Source: SZUA-430 sp034440175 (GTDB taxonomy: Bacteria > Pseudomonadota > Alphaproteobacteria > Micropepsales > Micropepsaceae). Taken from it: DNA of 5,007 nt. The position numbers and the translations under genes were made by a program. The stretch covers positions 1 to 5,007 of the forward strand of contig JAWXBO010000078.1 in NCBI GenBank assembly GCA_034440175.1, read 5' to 3'. Below, in pieces: positions 1 to 5,007 of the stretch (positions are counted from its first letter, which is position 1; the number at the start of each line of letters is the position of its first letter). Under the pieces are notes generated by a model, which saw nothing but the letters and a program-made list of their open reading frames with translations, did not search any database and was not told where the DNA came from.

Positions 1-956
1 CCGCGTAGCCGGCTCAGAATTGCAAACCCATGCGTGTCGATATCGCCCCAATAGTGCAGCGCCTTGCCACACAACCACGGCACGTTACCCAATCTGTCGA
101 TTGCGTAGCCACCGCCGAACACCACCAAACTTCCGCTGCACTCCGGGAAGGTCAAAAAGCTGATCTTGTTTTCGGTTACGAATACTCTCGAACAGGATGG
201 CGCGAAAGCGATGAACTGCGACACCGGGACCGTCATATCCGTCATGCCATCAGCTAGAGCCAGCTCAGGATCAAGCCATCGGAAGCGAATCGACGGTTCC
301 TCGAAGCGCAGGCCGAAGCGCCTCTCGAACCCGCGGTCGGCGAACCCCTTCACGCAGGCATCGATGGCCTCGGGCGGCAGCAAACGGTCCAGCCATTCCC
401 GCAACACGCCCTGGTACTGTTCGATGAACTTGCTGTCCACGCCGGAGATGCCGAGCTCGCGGGCGTAACGCATCGGCCTGGGATGGATCTGAAGATACGC
501 GGCCACCGCAAACAAGCGTGGTATGGCGCGTTCATGCTTCATCGCGGACAGCGGCTGCTCGGCCAACCAGTCCAGCAAGCGCGGCTCGTGCGCACGAACC
601 CTCTGCGCGAGTCCTCGAAAGCGTTCCAGCGTCTTGGTCTCTCCGATACACGCGGCGAGGTCCTCCACGGTTTCGAAAATGATGCGCTCCGGAATCTGCA
701 GGCGCCCGAGCTTCTGATGCGCGACGTCCCTGAACACTACGCCATAGCCGGCGCCGAGTCTGGCTTTGCTGGCCGCCGCTAACTGTTCGACCATGACACG
801 CATCTGGGCGTAGTGATTCAGCCAATCGACCGCCGAAGGCTTGCGGAACGGGATCGAATAGGGAAAAAGCGGTTCGTCATTGAGCCACGCGCGCAAAGCT
901 TGCCCGCTATCCCATAGCTTTTGCCCGCGGACCCGGATTTGTTCCGGCGAGATCAC
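1..956 (-). CDS. jetD: JetD, Wadjet Toprim-family nuclease subunit (3' end cut by window edge)
   Basis: Nuclease subunit of the Wadjet complex; in the family it cleaves the plasmid DNA that the JetABC motor has extruded. The frame opens at a GTG at 956-954 and stays open to base 1, giving 318 complete codons; family members are usually nearer 400 residues, so the C-terminus is missing. The N-terminus reads V/M-ISPEQIRVRGQKLW, followed by LFPYSIPFRKPS, typical of the DUF3322 region that binds the SMC complex (about residues 1-200). The DUF2220/Toprim domain follows: VTENK with acidic E262, then FGGGYA at about 280-285, then HYWGDIDTHGFA with D305 and D307. The E...DxD set is the Toprim metal-binding signature and is intact. 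GTG is chosen because it overlaps the jetC stop, the next in-frame Met is about residue 51, and family-like sequence begins directly after it. No strong Shine-Dalgarno is placed for it; a GGAG lies about 20 bases upstream, so coupling to jetC translation is likely. Naming is strong; subtype I is inferred. Confidence 0.93.
   Translation of the reverse strand, partial: MISPEQIRVRGQKLWDSGQALRAWLNDEPLFPYSIPFRKPSAVDWLNHYAQMRVMVEQLAAASKARLGAGYGVVFRDVAHQKLGRLQIPERIIFETVEDLAACIGETKTLERFRGLAQRVRAHEPRLLDWLAEQPLSAMKHERAIPRLFAVAAYLQIHPRPMRYARELGISGVDSKFIEQYQGVLREWLDRLLPPEAIDACVKGFADRGFERRFGLRFEEPSIRFRWLDPELALADGMTDMTVPVSQFIAFAPSCSRVFVTENKISFLTFPECSGSLVVFGGGYAIDRLGNVPWLCGKALHYWGDIDTHGFAILSRLR
953..956 (-). 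promoter_or_regulatory. jetC stop / jetD GTG start overlap (GTGA)
   Basis: The minus strand reads GTGA: the GTG start of jetD at 956-954 shares two bases with the jetC TGA stop at 955-953. No well-spaced ribosome binding site precedes the GTG, so re-initiation by ribosomes finishing jetC is the likely route. With a weak start codon, this would be expected to keep the nuclease at or below the level of the SMC subunit (inference). Confidence 0.8.
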
Positions 957-3900
957 GCGGAAGCAGCCGCCAGAAACTCCTGCCGACGCACCCGGTACTC
1001 TTCTATGGTCAGATTCTGCACCATCGAATTGGCGCCACCCTCGTTATGCACGAAGTGGACAGCGGCAATATAGTCCTCGATCACCGCGATTTTTTGCAGC
1101 GGCGTCACGATCAGGAGTTGAAGATCGAGTGTTCTGAACAATTCCAGGCCATAGCGCGTACTTTCATCCGATCCGCGGCCAAAGGCCTCGTCTATGACCA
1201 CGAAACGAAAACGCCGTTTCTTGCGGGCGCCGGGTTCGTCCAGGCCAAACTGATAGGCGAGCGCCGCCGCCAAAATGGTATAGGCGAGCTTTTCTTTCTG
1301 GCCACCGGATTTGCCGGAGGAATCACGGTAGAACTCACGCTCCGAATTGTCCGCGCGCCAACGTTCGGCCGCGCCGAACTCGAACCAATTGCGCACGTCG
1401 GTTACCTTGAGCGTCCATCGCTCATCCAGATCCGCCTGCCCCTCACGGCCTTTAAGCCGTTCGACCAGCGCTTTGACCTGGAGAAATTTCTGCTCGGTAT
1501 AAAACGCCCCGCTATCGTCGCCGCCGCTGATGCAGGCCCGCAGACTGGTCTGGAAATCGCGTACTTCCACGTCCGCGGAAGCCAGGGTCATCAGCTCGAT
1601 GTAGGTGCCCTGATTACGATCGTATTCGATGCTTCTGAGCGAAGCGTTGATGACGCGGATCTTCTCCTCGATCTCGTGCCGGCGCTTCTGCAGGTGCGCC
1701 TGGAACGCGGCCATGCTATTGATGGTTTCCTTGTTGAGCAATTCCTTGAAACGGGCCTCGAAACGGGGAAGATCGTCATCGCGCAATACTTGCAAGCGCC
1801 TGCGATACTCAGGCAACGCCTCGGTTCGGGCATCCATTTCCACGGATTCGGCCGGATACGATGCCTTGTACAACTGCATGTGTTCGACGATCTTTTCGCG
1901 TAAGCGCCCGGCGGTTTTGTCGTCCGAATCGATCCTCGTCTGCAGAGCTTCGCGCAGCCGGCGCTGTTGAGACTCGAGCAGACGTAATTCCAGCGCCTGC
2001 TCGGCCAATACCTGCTTACACCATTGTTCCAGAAGAGGGAACACCTCACTCCTCTCGGCCTTGGGAACTGCGGCCTCCTCCTCGAGAGCTGAATCGTGAT
2101 CCCGCCGCGCCTGTTCGAGCCGGCCGACGTTGCCGCCGAGCTCGCGGTCTGCCTGCTCTTTATCGGATTCGAGGGTCGCGCAGCTCTGGTCCGCGCGCTC
2201 GATCTGTTCGCGCAGAGTGCGCAACTGATCGTTCGAGTTCTCCAGTTGACGCTTCTCGTCCTCGAGTCTCTGGATAGCGGCCGCCGTGCTGCGCCAGTCG
2301 ATGCGCGCATAGTCCTTCAGATCCCGCAACCGTTCGGCGGCGCGTAACTGCTGTTCGCAGACCTCACTTTTTTTCTTGAGTTTCTCGCGTTCTTCGGTGA
2401 CAACCAGCATTCGCTTGCGAAGCTCGTTCTGCTCGGTGAGAAACGCCTTCAGCTTCTCACGGTTGTCCCAGCCGAGAATGTAGCGCGAGCGTTCGTCGAT
2501 GCGGCTGCGGTCGTCTTTTTCATGCCGCCGTTCGTTTGCCTTGATCAGACCGTTGAGAGTAATGGCGCGTGGCAGGCGGCGGAACTCCTCCAGGCTTTCG
2601 CAACAGGCGTAATCGAAATGCTCGGCCAACTCGCGCTCCAGAAATGCGTATGAGGCGGTGTCTGGTTTTATGGCCAGCTTTCTTACCACCGACTGCGGCG
2701 ATGTCGATCGCCCGGAGGATCGTGGCGCCTGCTCCGGCACGCGCAGATACACGATCCGGCCACGCAGATGCGTGCGATCCACGTAGTGGCTCACCTGTGC
2801 ATACAGTGCCTCGGGAACCAGCAGGCTCAAGCCAAAACCTCGCAGCAGGCGCTCGATAGCCCCTTCCCACGCGGCTTCGTCGGGTCGCACCCGCAGCAGT
2901 TCGCCGGCAAAAGGCAGGTCCACGGGGTCGACGTTCAATGCCTCGGCCAACTCGTCACGGATGCGAATGCCGTCCGCTGGAATGTTGCTCGTCCTGCCCT
3001 TCAGGGATTGAATTTCGTTCGACAATTCCTTGTCGCGGCCGCCAATCTCCCTGAATTCCACCGCTTTGTCGATCGCGAGGCGGTCCAGAAGCTGCTTGTC
3101 CGCCTCGATCTCCATTCGGCGCGACTCCGAAGTCTTGGTGGCCGCGAGAAACGTCTCCAGTGTGGTGCCCGGTTTCAGTCCGAGCGCAACACACAACTTT
3201 CGGTAATCCTGTTCGTCGGCCTGCTTGCGGCCGCGCTCGATCTGTTGGCGCGCGATATCGGCGTCGATCTCGCGGATGCGTCCGCCGCCCTGCAGCTCGA
3301 TCGCCGCCCGCAAATCGCCGCGTTGGCGGGACAGATCCGCCAGGTGCGTCCTGTATTGTTCAATCCGCTGTTCGAGCTTTCGCTTTTCGAACTCGAGATC
3401 TTCGATCCTCCGGGAAAGCAGTCGTGCGCGATGTCCTGAGAACCAAGCGGCTAACGCGTCACGCGCGCGCCGCAAGGCCGCGATTTCCGTATCCAATGCT
3501 TCGAGACGATCGCCATCCGCGACCAATGGCGCCAAGCGCTCGATCTGGTCGCGGGCCCGGACGATCGCATCGTGTGCGTGGTTCAAATTCTCGAAATTGC
3601 TGACCAATGCGCCGATGCGCTCACCGGTGTCGTCGGTTTCCAGCATATGGCGGCGCACGAAGTCCGTGAGGTTACCCACCGATTTCATCGAGACCGTCTG
3701 GTAGAACAAATCCAGCGCCTGGGCATGGGGAATGCCCAGTTCGCGCCGCAGCCGCGCGCCGTATTCCTCGAAACTGTCGAACAGCGTCACCTGGCGGTTG
3801 GCGCGCAGGCGCTTGCGCAGGTTCTGGATATCGGCGCCGAATCCCGAGAAGTGTTCGGTAATCGCCAGAGGGCTATCGGCGACAAGATAGAGCCGCGACG

Positions 3901-4327
3901 GATTGCGCTCCCCCTCCCGCAGCCAGAACACCTGAGCCCCGGTAACCACGCGGCCACGAGAGCTGTCCTCGAATACTCCCAGAATAACGCTGTAGCTGCT
4001 TTCTCCGCGCAAGGCTTGCGCTTGGGCGCCGCCGGTCAGTTCATTGGAAACACTACGGAATTCGCCCCGTACGTAGGAGGCCAGCGAGCGCTCCTTCGCC
4101 TCGGCACCGGCCGCCTTGTTGTAAGCGATTTTTCGCGGCGGCACCAACAAGGTGGTTATTGCGTCCACCAGGGTGGATTTGCCCGAACCGATGTCTCCGG
4201 TAAGAAGCGCGTTCTCGCAGTTTGGCTCGATCTTCCAGACGCGTCCATTAAAAGTGCCCCAATTGAGCACTTCAAAACGCGCCAGCCGGAAGTCGGGCCG
4301 TAAGCGCTCAGCCAACGCGTTCTGCAT
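953..4327 (-). CDS. jetC: JetC, SMC-like ATPase of the Wadjet system
   Basis: SMC motor subunit of the Wadjet condensin (MksB-like); ATP binding and hydrolysis by paired heads drives DNA loop extrusion. It is complete at 1124 residues, the usual size for the family. The N-terminal head has NWGTF at 22-26 and a Walker A loop GDIGSGKST at 44-52 (K50). A long charged, heptad-like first coiled-coil arm covers about 270-450. A less helical, mixed alpha/beta section at about 455-620 is the likely hinge. The returning arm is about 625-900. The C-terminal head carries the ABC signature SGGQKEK at 1007-1013, Walker B VVIDEAF with D1046 and catalytic E1047, and an IVTP switch/H-loop-like strand at about 1073-1076. 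All ATPase elements are intact and no frameshift is visible. The start ATG at 4327-4325 lies inside the end of jetB; only a weak GGGA precedes it. RecF/RecN-type ATPases are excluded by the head split and by the neighbours. Confidence 0.97.
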   Translation of the reverse strand: MQNALAERLRPDFRLARFEVLNWGTFNGRVWKIEPNCENALLTGDIGSGKSTLVDAITTLLVPPRKIAYNKAAGAEAKERSLASYVRGEFRSVSNELTGGAQAQALRGESSYSVILGVFEDSSRGRVVTGAQVFWLREGERNPSRLYLVADSPLAITEHFSGFGADIQNLRKRLRANRQVTLFDSFEEYGARLRRELGIPHAQALDLFYQTVSMKSVGNLTDFVRRHMLETDDTGERIGALVSNFENLNHAHDAIVRARDQIERLAPLVADGDRLEALDTEIAALRRARDALAAWFSGHRARLLSRRIEDLEFEKRKLEQRIEQYRTHLADLSRQRGDLRAAIELQGGGRIREIDADIARQQIERGRKQADEQDYRKLCVALGLKPGTTLETFLAATKTSESRRMEIEADKQLLDRLAIDKAVEFREIGGRDKELSNEIQSLKGRTSNIPADGIRIRDELAEALNVDPVDLPFAGELLRVRPDEAAWEGAIERLLRGFGLSLLVPEALYAQVSHYVDRTHLRGRIVYLRVPEQAPRSSGRSTSPQSVVRKLAIKPDTASYAFLERELAEHFDYACCESLEEFRRLPRAITLNGLIKANERRHEKDDRSRIDERSRYILGWDNREKLKAFLTEQNELRKRMLVVTEEREKLKKKSEVCEQQLRAAERLRDLKDYARIDWRSTAAAIQRLEDEKRQLENSNDQLRTLREQIERADQSCATLESDKEQADRELGGNVGRLEQARRDHDSALEEEAAVPKAERSEVFPLLEQWCKQVLAEQALELRLLESQQRRLREALQTRIDSDDKTAGRLREKIVEHMQLYKASYPAESVEMDARTEALPEYRRRLQVLRDDDLPRFEARFKELLNKETINSMAAFQAHLQKRRHEIEEKIRVINASLRSIEYDRNQGTYIELMTLASADVEVRDFQTSLRACISGGDDSGAFYTEQKFLQVKALVERLKGREGQADLDERWTLKVTDVRNWFEFGAAERWRADNSEREFYRDSSGKSGGQKEKLAYTILAAALAYQFGLDEPGARKKRRFRFVVIDEAFGRGSDESTRYGLELFRTLDLQLLIVTPLQKIAVIEDYIAAVHFVHNEGGANSMVQNLTIEEYRVRRQEFLAAASA
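4308..4327 (-). promoter_or_regulatory. jetB/jetC coding overlap (20 bases)
   Basis: The jetC ATG (4327-4325) lies 20 bases before the end of the jetB TGA stop (4310-4308), in a different frame. The bases just upstream of the ATG carry only a weak GGGA purine run, close to the start codon. Translation of jetC is therefore probably coupled to that of jetB. Confidence 0.75.
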
Positions 4328-4892
4328 GATCCCGATAGACTTTTTCGAGCTCCGCCAGCCAGTCGGCGTTGACGAAGGCGCGCAGAATGCGACGCACCTC
4401 GTAGACTTCTTCGTCCTCCTTCAGACGACGCAGGAAGCCGATTTCTTCGGCTTTTGTGATGTGGCGCTCGAACTGGTCGACAAGCTTCGCATCGTTAGTA
4501 CTGGTGGGCAAAAATGTCCGCAACATTTCGAACATCTGTTCGCGCGAGAGCACCAGGCGCGTTTCACCGCCTTGAGCGTCATGTTGCGCAAGGCGTTTGC
4601 GCAACATGACCAATAGTAGGCTCAACAGATAACTGAGCGGCCGGCGGGCGATCAGGCGCGGCATGGCCTGCTCGTCCGAATTCGTCTCGACCTGGCGTAG
4701 AAACGCATATCCTTCGGCGTCGTCCGTAACCAACTCCAGGGCGAGCAGACGCAAGGCGTCGCGCGCCGGACCCTGCAGATTCAGAAGATCGCGCCACAAC
4801 TCCGGCGTCTGCTCCCGATACACGACCCCTCTAAGCAGATTCACCAGAACTGCGGAAAGCTGTGAATTGGGCTGCGCATCCATCGCGATCAT
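4308..4892 (-). CDS. jetB: JetB, KITE/MksE-like subunit of the Wadjet complex (DUF4194)
   Basis: Small accessory subunit which, in the family, dimerises and binds the JetA kleisin under the JetC heads. It is complete at 194 residues, within or slightly below the usual family length of about 200-240. The sequence is helical and acidic/basic throughout with no signal peptide; the hydrophobic run PLSYLLSLLLVML at 85-97 reads as a buried helix rather than a membrane span. The second half has a winged-helix look: LSREQMFEMLRTFLP at about 115-129, then a helix IGFLRRL at 151-157, and a wing-like acidic turn into VYEVRRILRAFV at 163-174. The ATG at 4892-4890 is preferred because it overlaps the jetA stop as ATGA; a second ATG three codons on (4883) is possible. 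It lies between jetA and jetC, the fixed position of DUF4194 genes in Wadjet operons. The call rests on context and sequence resemblance, as the family has no catalytic residues to check. A perfect hairpin lies within codons 95-105. Confidence 0.92.
   Translation of the reverse strand: MIAMDAQPNSQLSAVLVNLLRGVVYREQTPELWRDLLNLQGPARDALRLLALELVTDDAEGYAFLRQVETNSDEQAMPRLIARRPLSYLLSLLLVMLRKRLAQHDAQGGETRLVLSREQMFEMLRTFLPTSTNDAKLVDQFERHITKAEEIGFLRRLKEDEEVYEVRRILRAFVNADWLAELEKVYRDHAERVG
4578..4610 (-). repeat. Perfect 14-bp inverted repeat with 5-base loop inside jetB
   Basis: The arms at 4578-4591 (gtcatgttgcgcaa) and 4597-4610 (ttgcgcaacatgac) are exact reverse complements, separated by 4592-4596 (ggcgt). 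On the jetB mRNA they would form a 14-bp stem with loop ACGCC, spanning codons 95-105 (VMLRKRLAQHD). No U-tract follows on the mRNA, so it does not look like an intrinsic terminator. It could be a protein-binding palindrome, an mRNA processing or pausing hairpin, or a coding coincidence. The symmetry itself is certain; the role is unknown. Confidence 0.85.
4889..4892 (-). promoter_or_regulatory. jetA stop / jetB start overlap (ATGA)
   Basis: The minus strand reads ATGA at 4892-4889: the ATG of jetB overlaps the TGA of jetA. No clear Shine-Dalgarno lies in the preceding GTGTGATCTTCACCGC, so jetB is probably translated by ribosomes terminating on jetA. This also supports the choice of the upstream of the two possible jetB ATGs. 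Confidence 0.8.
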
Positions 4893-5007
4893 GCGGTGAA
4901 GATCACACGCGGCAGGCGCACGCGCTTCTCCGGAGTCCCGCCATGAGCCGGGACTATCAGCGTCTCCGTAATGGACTCGTCCACTACGGCCGACCTGTCA
5001 TTTGCCG
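4889..5007 (-). CDS. jetA: JetA, kleisin-like subunit of the Wadjet complex (C-terminal fragment only)
   Basis: Only the last 38 codons and the TGA (4891-4889) are in the window; the rest lies beyond the right edge. The frame is open to the edge and ends in RVRLPRVIFTA, which resembles the short basic-then-hydrophobic tail of DUF3375 (JetA/MksF) proteins. In the family this subunit is the kleisin that bridges the two JetC heads and binds JetB dimers. The naming depends mainly on gene order, since jetA immediately precedes jetB in Wadjet operons, and on the ATGA overlap; 38 residues alone would not identify it. No catalytic residues are expected. Confidence 0.78.
   Translation of the reverse strand, partial: ANDRSAVVDESITETLIVPAHGGTPEKRVRLPRVIFTA

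Noticed and set aside
350..825. Two short minus-strand frames (350-535 and 532-825) that could be read as small genes
   Set aside because: They are in other frames from the jetD reading frame, which is open throughout and carries the Toprim motifs.
1046..1903. Plus-strand open frame of 285 codons
   Set aside because: It lies entirely antisense to jetC, which has intact SMC head motifs and continuous coding. GC-rich genes commonly leave long open antisense frames, and the translation shows no recognisable domain.
2368..2374. A7 run in the jetC mRNA as a possible frameshift or transcription-slippage site
   Set aside because: It encodes Lys codons (KKKSE) in the coiled coil, is only seven bases, lacks an obvious stimulatory structure, and the zero frame continues for hundreds of codons; there is no sign of a programmed product.
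3719..3739. 8-bp inverted repeat ctgggcat/atgcccag with a 5-base loop in jetC
   Set aside because: Arms this short are expected by chance somewhere in 5 kb of GC-rich DNA, and no other signal accompanies it.
3572..4303. Plus-strand open frame of 243 codons, and a second of 223 codons at 2768-3439
   Set aside because: Both are antisense to jetC, including the strand opposite the Walker A region, with no recognisable motif. They are taken as shadows.
953..4327. jetC as a housekeeping MukB/MksB or RecN/SbcC-type ATPase
   Set aside because: The SMC head alone would allow this, but a Toprim DUF2220 gene overlapping its end and the DUF4194-like gene overlapping its start fit Wadjet rather than chromosome-segregation or repair loci.
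1..5007. CRISPR arrays, tRNA/rRNA genes, insertion sequences, promoter or terminator
   Set aside because: No spaced direct repeats, RNA gene motifs, transposase frames or terminal repeats were seen, and there is no non-coding stretch. The operon promoter and terminator must be outside the window.

Overview
The whole window is minus-strand coding sequence. It holds most of a four-gene operon recognisable as a Wadjet (JetABCD, also MksFEBG/EptABCD) plasmid-defence system, an SMC-type condensin with a dedicated Toprim nuclease. The identification rests on protein motifs read directly from the sequence: an SMC/ABC head split over the two ends of a 1124-residue coiled-coil protein, a Toprim metal-binding set in the last gene, and the diagnostic gene order. 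No search was run. The sequence is GC-rich by eye, and codon third positions favour G/C, which fits a proteobacterium or similar GC-rich bacterium. Nothing in the window fixes the taxon further.

Transcription runs from high to low coordinates. At 4889-5007 is the last 38 codons of jetA (kleisin-like subunit, DUF3375/MksF); the rest lies beyond the right edge. Next is jetB at 4308-4892 (194 aa, KITE/MksE-like subunit, DUF4194), then jetC at 953-4327 (1124 aa, SMC ATPase, MksB-like). Last is jetD from a GTG start at 956 running off the left edge (318 complete codons seen; DUF3322-like N-terminal region followed by a DUF2220 Toprim nuclease). The jetD frame stays open to base 1 and has no ATG near its true start, so a simple ATG-to-stop scan misses it. 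The short ORFs there in other frames are shadows.

There are no intergenic spaces. jetA/jetB overlap by ATGA, jetB/jetC by 20 bases and jetC/jetD by GTGA. This suggests one polycistronic mRNA with translational coupling. The operon promoter and terminator must lie outside the window.

By family knowledge, JetA, JetB and JetC form a loop-extruding SMC complex that senses small closed circular DNA, and JetD cuts that DNA once extrusion is complete. The visible catalytic residues of JetC and JetD are intact, so the system looks functional. Wadjet is already described, so the system itself is not new. The least-explained item is a perfect 14-bp inverted repeat with a 5-base loop inside jetB (4578-4610).
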